A DNA stretch of 64,000 nt. Source: Nemopilema nomurai. Taxonomy: Eukaryota; Cnidaria; Scyphozoa; Rhizostomeae; Rhizostomatidae. The DNA is taken from the NCBI GenBank assembly GCA_003864495.1, contig ML133442.1:2369747-2433746 (forward strand), written 5' to 3'. A program made the position numbers and the translations under genes. Positions within the stretch are counted from its first letter, which is position 1; each line of letters begins with the position of its first letter. The notes beneath the pieces were generated by a model, which saw only the letters and a program-made list of their open reading frames with translations, had not been told where the DNA came from and searched no databases. This document shows positions 10,892-22,057 of the stretch, one piece after another.

Positions 10892-11765
10892 ACAGTCCTT
10901 CTTAAGTGTCTTATTAACCGACAACTCCTACATCGTAGAGGATATCCATCTGGTCCAATGGGGTTAACCGCTTGGTCCTTAATTCATCATAGCCAGCAGC
11001 CGACCTCCCCTTTCCTTTACCTGGAATGCCAGTACTTCGACTATAGGCACTTTGCTGTATATTCTGAGGATGAAAGCTCCGCTTCCTTGCCCAATTAAAG
11101 CTACTTTGTGAGTAACCTTTTGTGAATAAGTCTTCCTGGTTTTGATCTGTTTCTTGATAACTTTCAGTAACATATGCCGGCTCAACCTTAATAGCACTAT
11201 GAGATATGGTCTCCTTGGCCAGAGATTGTTTTCCAAAAAACCTTAAAGCACTGCCCATCTGTTTTAATAAATCGGCTGTCTGTTTATAATCCACTCCTGT
11301 AAGAACCAACTGACTGGCTTTCTGGTCTAATTCTGCTCCTCTAGAAGCCTGAATGCACGAACTGCTTCAGGAATCTCCATTTGAATTTGTTTGTTCTATT
11401 CTAAAGCTTTTCAAAATCCATTACATAAACATCCATCAACATGTCAGCCTTTCGGCCGAATCGGTCAAAGTCAAAGAATGTTTCATATGCATCAGATAAT
11501 TCATCCTTCTTAAATATTTGATCCATGTAAGTGATTAGTTTGGTATTGCCATCTGCGACTTTCAAATCATCAATCGTCACAACACTAAACACTTTATCTC
11601 TTATCCCACTTCCATCATTCTCAGGCAAAGATAATGCAACTGCCAAGCCTTGTTTATTCTCTGTAAGATCTGTTAGCTCCTTCCAGGCATTTATCTCTTC
11701 AATCCATCTACTGTAAGTTTATTATCAATATCGAACACCGGCGGTGTTTTAAAAGCTGCCGCCAT
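10892..11765 (-). pseudogene. Copia gag (C1), frameshifted
   Basis: The likely start is the ATG at 11765-11763 (MAAAFKTPPVFD), 139 nt after the primer-binding site. The protein continues EEINAWKELTDL, KQGLAVALSLPEND and the DDLK/DELSDAYETF block of animal copia Gag. After a frame change it gives QLVLTGVDYKQT and a basic C-terminal region. It ends in a zinc knuckle at 10932-10892 that is CX2CX4H followed by a 1-nt deletion, so the last cysteine is out of frame; the C2 copy is intact. Several frame changes make it non-functional. Confidence 0.75.
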
Positions 11766-11903
11766 TTTGAAATTCTCCGCTGAATCCAACTCTGATAATC
11801 CGCCGATCCGCCGATTTTCTGTACTGTGTAACAGTTCTCATTTAAAAAAATACACTTTCTTCCATCTATAAACGCTTTGCTGACTTTCATTTTGCACAAC
11901 TAC

Positions 11904-11915
11904 CCTCTGCTACCA
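11904..11915 (-). promoter_or_regulatory. Primer-binding site, initiator tRNA-Met type (C1)
   Basis: Minus-strand TGGTAGCAGAGG is complementary to the 3' end of animal initiator methionine tRNA (ending ...CCTCTGCTACCA) over 12 of 12 bases. It directly follows the 5' LTR, the expected position for minus-strand priming. Confidence 0.85.
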
Positions 11916-12022
11916 CGAAAAGATGACACCATAATGAAACACATGTTTATGCATTTAGGCACTCTTCCAAGCCAACCCCTATTCAATACGAGGCTACTAA
12001 CATGAAATATGACAGTTTAACA
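11916..12022 (-). repeat. 5' LTR of the copia element (C1)
   Basis: 107 bp, starting TGTTAAACTG on the minus strand and ending just before the primer-binding site. It shares TTCATGTT.GTAG..TC and TTTCATTATGG.GTCATCTTT with the 3' LTR, with a ~20-bp block the latter lacks. Confidence 0.8.
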
Positions 12023-12689
12023 TTATGCCTAAGTTAAGTTTGGTTCTTTGTTAAGAAATGATCTTGCAAGTTTGTAACTTTGATTCAGGTATGAAGATCA
12101 TTGTTTGCCATCTCTCATAAAGTGCAGACGCAACTTTTCATTACGTTTTTCATAAAGTGCTTATACTGGGTAGAATGTCGACTATACAAACTGCATCCAC
12201 TATTGCCATATTGAAATATTTTGGGAATTTAATTAGGTGGAAAGATGGGAACTCGACAGGGGAGATTATGTTATTTAGCAAAGAGAGGAAACATCTCAGA
12301 GAATGTCCATAAAACTGATTGAAGTTAATACCTGAGAATTATCCTTCACCTCTGCTTGCCAAGGTAATCATAGCTATAAACGTTGTCCTACGCTGAGAAA
12401 GGGAAAAAGTAGGCTGTAACTACCAACACAAATGTAGGCAACAGTTCTCCCCAAAGAACGTGAGTGTTACCAACAAAATGTTACAAAAAAAAAATTGATT
12501 TGGGCGATCAAGGGCAAGGGACAAAAGAAAGACAAGTAGATAAACGAACTAGAACGAAATTTAAAAGCCTGCTTTCGAAAAACACTCGGAGAAAGCCCCT
12601 AGTACTCTAATGGCAATTGCAAAACTGGAAGAAAGGCTTCGTTATTTACAAATAATTTGACAGGGCCAGTAATATCACACTATTCATTG
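12023..12689. other. No recognisable gene
   Basis: AT-rich sequence shared with C2 (40169-40770). C2 lacks about 70 bp corresponding to 12076-12145. Confidence 0.5.
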
Positions 12690-14950
12690 ATCCGAAGAAT
12701 AAAGGGCGATGATTAGCACAGTTTCAGGATGCCTAAGTTCTTGTCCTGTTTGTAATTATGGTTCACTGTTCAGTGATAAATACCGACAATTGCCCGTCGT
12801 ATCTGTACACAGTAAATAGGCAACTCGACAGGTCTAAAGATGTACATTAACAAGTATATCGGAAATAAGTATACAGAAAATATTTCACCTTTATAACATC
12901 TCACTTATTGAACTTAATCATCCTGTTTTTCCGTCTTTAGTTCAGTTGGCGGATGGTGAGGATGGACTCCAAGGGACGGAAATGGATAATTTTGGAAAAA
13001 TTTTCATCCGGAAAAGCAGTGAGTGGTTTGGCTCACTAGCGCGCTTTGATTTTTTTATATTGTTGTTTTGCTTATTATAAGTATTAGTTTGAGTAGTTTG
13101 TTTCCTACCTGTTTCGCATGACGGTGTTCCATCACCATTCATCGTCTTGAAGTGAGGCGTAGGGGCGATGAGAAACGTCGTTTCAGGTGCCTTAGGTTGT
13201 TGTGTTTTTGTAATCACAATCCCCAGTTCAATGTTTAGTACCGACTATGGCCCCTCGGTCAGTACAGAAGAACATTGAATAGGTATCGTAGGACGGTTAT
13301 GCGATACCAAGTGGGAGAGTTTTTACCAATAAACCAATAATTTGGAGCAACTACATGTATCATAGTGATCAGTAACTTGGGTAGTTTGTTTCCTACCTGT
13401 TTCGCATGACGGTGTTCCATCACCATTCATCGCCTTGAAGTGGGGCATAGGGGCGATGAGAAACGTCGTTTCAGGTGCCTTAGGTTGTTGTGTTTTTGTA
13501 ATCACAATCCCCAGTTCATTGTTTAGTACCGACTATGGCCCCTCGGTCAGTACAGAAGAACATTGAATAGGTATCGTAGGGCGGTTATGCGATACCAAGT
13601 GGGAGAGTTTTTACCAATAAACCAATAATTTGGAGCAACTACATGTATCATAGTGATCAGTAGTAACTTGGGTAGTTTGTTTCCTACCTGTTTCGCATGA
13701 CGGTGTTCCATCACCATTCATCGCCTTGAAGTGGGGCATAGGGGCGATGAGAAACGTCGTTTCAGGTGCCTTAGGTTGTTGTGTTTTTGTAATCACAATC
13801 CCCAGTTCATTGTTTAGTACCGACTTTGGCCCCTCGGTCAGTACAGAAGAACATTGAATAGGTATCGTAGGGCGGTTATGCGATACCAAGTGGGAGAGTT
13901 TTTACCAATAAACCAATAATTTGGAGCAACTACATGTATCATAGTGATCAGTAGTAACTTGGGTAGTTTGTTTCCTACCTGTTTCGCATGACGGTGTTCC
14001 ATCACCATTCATCGCCTTGAAGTGGGGCATAGGGGCGATGAGAAACGTCGTTTCAGGTGCTTAGGTTGTTGTGTTATTTGTAATCACAGTTCCCCGTTCA
14101 ACGGTTTAGTATGACCATAGCCCATTGGCTCTGTACGCAGCAGCTTTGAATAGGCGTATCTCGAACGAGGTCTAGGGATATTCACGGGGACTAACTTCGC
14201 AATTTAACCAATAATTTGGAACGACTACAAATAAAATAAAAGATATTTTATTCATAATTAGAGTAATGATTAAAGTAATTGTAAATGGTAATTTAAGTAG
14301 TTTGTTTCCTACCTGTTTCGCATGACGGTGTTCCATCACCATTCATCACCTTGAATTAGGGCATAGGGGTGATGAGAAACGTCGTTTCAGGTGCCTTAGG
14401 TTATTGTGTTATTTGTGATCACAGTCCCCGTTCAACGCTCTAGTATGACCTCAGCCCATTGGCTCTGTACGCAGTAGCTTTGAATAGGCGTATCTCGAAC
14501 GAGAGATCCATGGGGAAATGCGATTTTTACGAATTAACCAATGATTAGAAATGACTACACCTAGTGTTACTGATATGTTTGATTTTCCTTATGCTCCCTC
14601 TGTCTTCCGAGGCTAAGGGTTACGTTTCTTCAATTTAAGCATAGTTGGGGATTCAGGACGACGGTTGGAAAGGGATGCTGAGGCTTTTCAGGACGATTTA
14701 CAACTTCTTCTAACCTGAGAGAGGTGGTAAGTAGCCAAGAAATTTTTTGTTGTATTCTTTGTAGGCCCCTATCATTGGTAAAGTTGCAAGTAGCTCATGC
14801 TTTCAGTTGTCCTCACTCTTCACATGCGTCTTAATTTTTCACTTGTGTTAGGGTATTTGGATGTTGATAAACGCTTTTCAGGTACCTTAGGCTGTTTTTA
14901 TCCTTAATCACCTTCCTCTTTCAATGTTCAATGCTTAGTTTCACGAATCA
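12690..14950. repeat. ~290/330-bp satellite array (C1)
   Basis: Five well-conserved units start with TAGTTTGTTTCCTACCTG near 13095, 13380, 13673, 13967 and 14299. Each contains CGCATGACGGTGTTCCATC, GAGAAACGTCGTTTCAGG and ACCAATAATTTGGA. The first four are spaced about 287-293 bp and the next about 333 bp. Strongly diverged units flank them: 12690-12880 (GTTTCAGGATGCCTAAG, then the TTCA.TGTTTAGT.CCGAC-like block) and 14875-14945 (TTTCAGGTACCTTAGGCTG). This is the usual pattern of a homogenised centre with decayed edges. Minus-strand open frames across the units are by-products. Confidence 0.9.
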
Positions 14951-16094
14951 TGTCATTTCGCAGACAATGGGTTGAGTGGGAAGAGGTTGCAGTTCAGACA
15001 ATGTTTTGGAACAATCAAAAGAATCAAAAGTACTCTTTCTTATTGCTTGGAGCCAAGGGAGTCGATGCAAAGACGTTTGAGAGCTATTTGTTTCCTAAAC
15101 CAGGTACTGATAAGATTTTGGCACTTTTTTACTATAATTCTTGTATATTTAGCCGTGTCTTTGTTTAATTTCTTTGACTTGAGATCTCCTTCCTTGGATT
15201 TATAAAGAAAGACATTGGATATTGAAAGGAAAAGCATTATTTTTGAAACGGAAAATGTAAAGACATAGATCCATGCTGTTTGTTTTGATGGCGAAAGTTT
15301 CAACCTGAAGCTGTGAAACCAGTGACATTACAAGGAGCAATGATTAGTACACATTGGTTGTGAACACAGAAAGGCAAAACGAAACCTTCTACACCGTGAC
15401 CCCGTAAAAAGTCTCGCAAAATCAACTTATTCTTAGAAAGATCTTCTTCTTTTTATTAAAGCTCTAATCATTTTGCACCTCTTTTCTCTTTAGATGTGGT
15501 TGGGTCATTTGAAAAGACGGTATCATGGCCAGCATATTAAATAAATAACTAGCAACAAGAACGAAAATAGAAAGACTGCATTTGTGGCTAAGGTTTGGGA
15601 GACCCCATTGGAGAAGAAGACAAAGAGGCTTTTTATCTGTACCAGGTAAGTCCTGTCTTCTCACTTCTTTATGTTGCAGTTTTGACACGGCAAAAAAGAC
15701 ATTCTACAATCCTGGATGAGATGTTGCGTACGAGGAGCAGTATAAAATGTGAACGGCAACAGGGACGCATGCAATGTGCAAAGTTTGCAGATATTGAGCT
15801 TGCAAAAAGGAAATCGAGCTTTTAGAAGTTGTAACTTACAGGATTAGCCAAAAAGAATTTAATTGCACAGGGTTGTATGTTAAGCAATTTATGAAACTAG
15901 AATTTTGATGTAGTCAGCAACTAGTGGTTTTTTCAATGCTTCAAAACTTCACGATTATCTCTGATTTGATTACATTTTCAAGATATGAATGTCACCAATT
16001 TGTAGATCATTTATATTTTGAATTCTTAAGTCCCCACAAACACTTTCAAGTTTCAAAATCTGGTATTTGTAGTTTATTTGGTATCATTTTCGCA
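14951..16094. other. No recognisable gene; end of the C1/C2 homology
   Basis: Several 60-90 codon frames (for example 15595-15825) are also partly open in C2 (43628-43903), but no domain is recognised and the copies differ by frameshifts. Confidence 0.4.
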
Positions 16095-19000
16095 GGAAAT
16101 GTGAAACACGAAGAGCTTCATACTATCTTTCGATGGCTTAGTCTATCTGTAATTTTTCTTTCCATCATGATAAAACTCAATTAGTGTTTTTTCTAACCAA
16201 TTTGTTTTAATTCTAGAAAATGTTCCTCACATGGTTGTGAACGGAAAACAGCCTGTGAAAATTAGCCAACGAAAGACAAGAGACAAAATGAGAAATTCTG
16301 TTCATTAAACGAAGCAAAACACGACCAATGTACATGAATCAAATTACAACCCTCTACCAATGTGCATACCTCATCCTGGTTCAACCAAAAAGTAAGAATT
16401 GCTGCTTTGTACTCATTCTATCCCCTTGGTGTCATAGTGCTTACGGCGAAAATTGTGACTAGAACGCATTTTACGAATGTACCATTCCATCGTCTTGATA
16501 AAAAGGTAGCGAAATATGCTTTTAGTTAAGCCAAATATCTGCGAGGAGAACTTGATGGCCTATGCGACGGGAACCTGATGATCGATGAGTCATTCCAATT
16601 AACGTTAAGTGTGGCAGTCACCTTGAAATCATAGTGAGAACTATCTTTTACAGTAAGAGTTATACTGAAATTTATTGTACCATCAACCTAGGCTTCATTG
16701 CTGATGTAAGAATGCTACCTGTATTTGCTCTTCTATTGAAATATGCCTATAGCTTTGTGAATTATTTTCATAAAATGCGATAACTAGACTTTCTTTCAAC
16801 TGGCCTTTTATCAACTCTTTTCAATGCAACAAGCTCTTGTCAGATAAATATCCGTTGTACTCCATTTATAATTATGGTTAAGAACATTTAGTAGATTCTT
16901 GTGATATGCATTATGATTCTGTCGGAGGAAAGTTCCACGCTTCAAGTACCTACGCTTCAAGTCAAAAGACTTCAATACTTTTCTTGAAAAACCATCTTGC
17001 ATTACCTAACAGAAAAACCATCTCGTTTCTCGTATTGTGAGACTTTCAGTTAAAAGGATGACTGACGAATGCTTAATTAGACACAAATTTATATTTGCTC
17101 TGAGTGGTCGTTATCACAGCCAGCCAATTCTAACAAGCAACATCTCTATCTTTAATTAATGATTTAACAGGACTTAGAAATTTAGTTTCGGTGAAAACGT
17201 AATGGAATAGAAAACGAGGTATTTCTCTGAACTTTCTATTCTTGAGCTTAATTTGAATTCCGTGCCCAAACGATTATCCACTAAAGTCTCTCGCTTTTCC
17301 CATTTGATAAGGGCTACCATGGACTATGGGGCTACAAGGGACTTCAGCTAAGTGTGGGCTAAAGTATCTTATTCCTTTGTGAACAACAATACAAAGAAGA
17401 TTTGGCCATCTTTTCGTGAAGTTTATTTTGCCAATCGCAGAATGATCTGTAAATTCCTGCTTTCCTTACCCTTTTGGAAGAAAATACATTACTTTTAACT
17501 TCGCTGTCACATCATTTTTAGCTTCTTTACTGAAAAATATGCTTCACAAAGGAGCCGTAAATCTGTCTGTTTTGGTCCAGACAAGAATCAATGTATAGAT
17601 GCTCCGTTAATTGTTCTGCTAAAGTTTGACATGTCCCTCTCGAATTACAAAGCTCAGATACGCTAGGAATCGTGTAACCTATTCATTTTGGTTCATTAGT
17701 TTGCGGATAAATATAAATACACAACATGAAGACTTTATAATGAAATTTCGATGTATTCTAGATTCCCAACAAGTGCGTGCTTTGTTCAAACAAATGTGGA
17801 ACTGTGGTCTCATGTGATTACAGAAAGGTGGTCACATCAAGGTGACCGCTATCATGGCTTCAGAAAACAAGTCCATTGCTCGATCACTCCTTTTTAAAGC
17901 AGTGATTGAAGTGGCGGTTTGTTTCAGCAAGAATTGGTACTCGAATGCATTCAATATAATGTGACAAGAATTTACTGTCTCATGTGTAATTTATGCGGAG
18001 GCTTAGATCCGCCCCTGTTTTCCCTACCATCAATGAGGGTTCACTTTTCCTTCCAGTACTGATATACCGAAAAGGCAGCAACCGCAACTTTTTCAAAGCA
18101 TTAACCGCTTCTCTTTCCTGAGTGTGCGGAAATTTGATTGAATAAAAGCAATTATTGAATAAAGGTATTTGACAAACACTCTATGATATCCATTTCAGTA
18201 GAAGGGCAAAAAACAATCAAATGTAAAAAAACTTGAGCTAAGACTTTTGTTCTCGATATAGATTTTTGGTCTTTTCAGTCCATATTATTGCATAAGATTT
18301 CTGGAAGATTATGGTTTGCAGAATGCAACATACAATATAATTTGCTACATAGTACGCGAGAAATACCAAAAAGATGTGAATAAATGAAAAGTTGTTGTAG
18401 TTTGCAGACAGCATTCTAGTCCTAGTAAAGCGAGTATTGCATTAAAATGCCATCGTCACGCAAGCTATACTTTCCTTAAGATGGTGGTAAAACCGCCAAA
18501 GAAACGTTTGATTTCTGGCGTTGCTTCTTGACAAATATGGCATTCATGAAGGTCTCTTGACAGTGATGTGGCTGGACCATTTTGGTTGGGTGGCGTTTAG
18601 AAAAAAAGTGGCCAACTTTACTTTTCTGACCAACTTTTTCTCCACAGAAGGTTTCGAGATTTCGAGTACTGAAGACTAAACCTTACTACTCTAAAATGCT
18701 CGGGTGCAGGTAGGAGATATGCTGGAAAATGAAGGAAAAGATTGGAACACTGGAATTGACGACAGCTCACATAGTGTAGTGGAATTGGGTGTTGAAACGC
18801 TCTAATCCTGACAAATATGATATAAATCTGTAATTTGGCACAGATGTTCTATTCTATGTTAGATATGACAAAAAAGCCCCATTAATTGGGAATTGGAAAC
18901 CCCATATATGGGCGAGCCCCATAGTGGCCAACCGACAACAGGGAATCAAATCTTTTTTTCGCCAAAACTACATAACATGTACATCTTCTGAAAGGAAATG

Positions 19001-20050
19001 CATTATGTACAACTTTTTTAAACATGTTTACCGTTAGTAAGTGAGTTCAATTAAAAGGTGGAATAAAGAAAAGGCCAAGCGAATATTGAAATGGCGCGCA
19101 GATAATTATGCAATAAATGGAATGTGTGCCTTATGTAACTGAAGGTAAGGATGAAAGGACTGAAAACACAGACCCGAGTCAGTGAAGAAAGAGATTTTTC
19201 TGACTTGCAAAGGTACGTTTTATCAATTAGTGCTGGTGATACTATGTGATTAAATGTAATAAAGTTTGGAGCATTTTAAGTCGAAAGGTATTTATGATAG
19301 ACGTCCATAATAGACGCAGTGTTAACTTCTTCTTTAGCTACTTGAATAATCCCCTATTGGTACAGTCTTGGTTCATTGTGACTGCAGAAGAATGTTGGTT
19401 GACACAAGAAAGGCGTCTACAGCAGATCCTCCAAGAAAGAAGCTACAATCTCTGCCAAAAGTAATTGGAACACCTTGAACATTAAGTGATTTTTCAACCC
19501 CCGTTCTATTCCTGTGTCTCCTTTTAGGTTGCAACCCCTTCCCCCTAAAACATTGTTGGATCGTTAGGTGAAAGCCATAGCTATATGTAAATTCATCACT
19601 TGAGTTTGTAGAGTTATTTTCTTTTGCGCTACACAACATTGTTTGAGGGGCGAGGTGATTAAGCACGCTGCGCGATGCGTAAATTAGAGCAAGTGTTCCA
19701 AGACTTTTGGCAGAGATTGGAGTATGTTTTCTCTGCTCCACAGTAGCTAAGCGCAAGGGTTCAATTCAGAACTATGCCTTTATTGTCAATACTCATTTCT
19801 CGATGGGTGAGCAGAGTTGATGAAAGGGGTACATGCGCGTCTGCTCACATGCAATAATCTCATTTTTATATTATTTTTGTCGGGGTAAAGCCGTAATTCT
19901 ACTACACTAACAAGCTCCAGGAGAGCAACATATTTTGCTAATTCTTTAAATTTTAAAGCAGACATTCGAAACATTTGAAAAATAATTTTGAATCGGACAC
20001 TTTTTTTATCGAATAAGCAAGAGGTAGTCTCACCTTTACCGATTCCCTTA
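16095..20050. other. Single-copy AT-rich DNA without recognisable genes
   Basis: About 4 kb absent from C2. It holds only short open frames; the longest, minus 19373-19756 (127 codons), has no motif I recognise and no splice or family support. No transposon ends or tandem repeats were seen. Confidence 0.45.
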
Positions 20051-21463
20051 AAGTGCATATGACACGAAAATTTTATTCGCTTAAACTATCAACTAAACAT
20101 CGCTGGTAACGATGGTGAACTTCGATTTTTCATTTTCGACGTACTTTTCTCGAAAATCGGGGTTTTCTGACACTCACTTTGGCCAAAATGTGTCATAAGA
20201 AAAACGCGGTCGGGCAGGCGGTCACATGACCTCTGTGACGTAAAGTGGTTGTGTATCGTTCAAATAGAACTGAGCTGCTGTATGGTTTGACTATGTGATG
20301 GCACAACTGTTCTCCCCCAGAGGGGTTTTTTGCATTATTATTACTCAAGCAATGTCTGAAAACTGCTGCACCAACAGAAGCTCGATGCATTGTTTAACTT
20401 TGCACAAGTTTTGACGTTCTCCTCGATACCTGTTTTTGACACCAGAAACACCAAAACATTCCTTTGATGAGATGCTGTACCTTCAGTCCGCAAACCAAAA
20501 CAAGACGAAGAGCTTGGCAAGCGTCAAAAGCTCATGGTGAGTAATATGTTTGATATTGTTTTGGATAACTGCCTATCAAATTCCTATTGTTTTACACCTG
20601 AAGTACGTTGTCGATGATGCCACATAAACACCGGGGGCACCCACATAATACTTTTTATGTGAATGCGCAGTGCTTCATTCCTGTACCAGTGTCGTTGTGA
20701 ACTCCCTTCATAGAAAGTTTTTTTACAAACTATTTATGTGTATCCAAGAAAAATTTTGGACGATATTTGGAAAATCCAAATTGAACATTCACATAAAGGG
20801 TAGTCGGAGATTTCATAACAAACCAGGCAGTGTCGTCAGAACGAAATTCATTTTCTGGGGGGGGGGGGTCTGCCTATTGTATTGCTTCCCCGCCAGTACA
20901 CTATTTTAAGGCATATATAGTATTGGGGGCTCCAGACTCCTGCTTCTGATGGCCTTGACAGATACTAGAAGTTCCTGGTAACTGGACAATCTACTACATT
21001 AGGCACTCCTTGCCTCACCAATGTCAATGTCAGCATTTTTGTACATTAAAACATCCCTGATGTTAATTTTTTCAGTTAGTTTTGATAACTTTCTAAAATA
21101 ATTGCAATACATAATCAAACTAATTCAATATCTCCTGTAATGTTTAAAATATTTAATTAAAACTTTCTTGGGTACAGATGCAAAATTCAAGCGAGAAAAT
21201 TGATTAACAAAAACAAAACATGTGTACATATTTATTTCTCTTTATTATTTTCATTTTATAGCTTTCACATTTCAAGTTTATTGTTAGGTAAACGTGATTC
21301 ACAAGTATTTGTTAAAAACCAGTACGAAATATCCTCCACAGCTCATAAAAGGAACAAACATTGATGAGAGACCATCGACTACTGAGGCGACAAGTTTATC
21401 CGATGTTGCATCCACTTCAACTGCAAAAGTAGAAACAGAAAGCCAGATAAGCGACTTCGTAAC

Positions 21464-21641
21464 TTGAAGAGCCTGACCAAAAAGAGCGTGATTTTTGGAT
21501 TCAATGTACACCCGGTCCGTGATGCCCTCAAAAACAAGCTTCCGATACGCCGCAGTACAAGCTTCCCATGGACTTCCTTGGCAGCATCGGTACTCCCTTG
21601 CACCAACAAGAAGCCCAGTTTGACACTTACCACACACACAC
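21464..21641 (-). pseudogene. P2X7-like C-terminal domain, exon 2
   Basis: 178 bp between a minus-strand acceptor (AATTCTTAG just upstream of 21641) and a donor (CAA|GTTACG). It encodes CVCGKCQTGLLVGAREYRCC, the spaced cysteine pattern CxCGxC...CC of the zinc-binding P2X7 intracellular domain family, then an AxxKLVFEGI-like stretch. Spliced to exon 1 the junction gives NEW|CVCGKC, restoring the family's conserved W-C-x-C-G-x-C. Later exons (histidine/aspartate-rich part) were not found, so the gene is truncated. The animal P2X7-like family is widespread outside true receptors, so no channel function is implied. Confidence 0.65.
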
Positions 21642-21848
21642 CTAAGAATTAATAACAATCAAAATATAAACCAACCCCAAGCCGTTTTCGTTTTGGCAAG
21701 TCATATTTTAACTTTGCCCACAAAACTCATCAGCCTAGGCTAGGCCATTTTTGGAAAACTTTTATCAGGTTATGGTACCTGAAAACAGCCACGATGCAAA
21801 GCGAATACGGAACTACTTTAAAACTCAATGACGATTTATCCTACTCAC

Positions 21849-22057
21849 CATTCATTCAGAGGAATATTCGCCGTCAAGCAGTTGGGAAGGCCGTATCCTC
21901 ATCTTCTGCCTGGTCTCTTTCGATTGCCGTGCCAGCTTCGCCTGGCTCCGCGTCCGAATTTCCCCCGAAACGAATTGTTCGTTCTGGTATGGTAAAAAAG
22001 CCCACCAGAAGCACCTATAAGCTCTTCTTGTTCACTTTCTTCGAAAACTGAAGCCAT
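21849..22057 (-). pseudogene. P2X7-like gene, exon 1 (copy A, stop codon)
   Basis: Starts at ATG 22057 with an acidic N-terminus (MASVFEESEQEELIGASGG) and ends at 21849 before donor GTGAGT. The length of 209 bp keeps the phase needed to join exon 2, but an in-frame TGA falls about 50 codons in. The copy at 24690-24910 has the same start and end with 12 more bases and no stop. The middle has alternative open frames, so small indels have scrambled it. Confidence 0.55.

Larger units (their letters stand above)
8519..12022 (-). mobile_element. Defective short-LTR Ty1/copia retrotransposon (C1)
   Basis: Read on the minus strand this has LTR, initiator-Met primer-binding site, gag with zinc knuckle, protease, the HHCC zinc-binding part of integrase, RT N-terminal region, RNase H tail, polypurine tract and second LTR. 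The gag-PR-IN-RT order is diagnostic of Ty1/copia. LTRs are only ~107 bp (one has a ~20-bp deletion) and begin TGTTAA. The element is dead: the integrase core is replaced by unrelated DNA (about 9683-10190), the RT palm including the catalytic YxDD is deleted between the RT start and the RNase H tail, and there are several frameshifts. TATGC occurs next to both ends (8513-8518 and 12024-12028), one base out of register, so the target duplication is only tentative. C2 carries the same element at 36232-40168. Confidence 0.88.
1..16094. repeat. Large duplicated segment, copy C1
   Basis: This stretch aligns end to end with 27366-44123 in the same orientation, by eye with a few percent substitutions plus discrete indels. 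Both copies are preceded by the same 16-nt sequence (AAGCTAACAAGTGTCA at 1-16 and 27350-27365). Homology fades at about 16094 here and 44123 there. Inside are a LINE RT remnant, a minisatellite, a copia element and a satellite. The first 1.6 kb contains no gene I can recognise, only short open frames also present in C2. The pair may be a real tandem duplication or two haplotypes retained in one contig. Confidence 0.9.

Noticed and set aside
12942..13889. Repeated minus-strand frames (MITKTQQPKAPETTFLIA...) suggesting a repetitive protein
   Set aside because: They coincide with satellite units, end at unit borders and are out of frame in the 330-bp type.
20859..20867. Run of G near 20860 as a regulatory or quadruplex site
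   Set aside because: A single short G run without further G tracts nearby. It may also be a sequencing-prone homopolymer.
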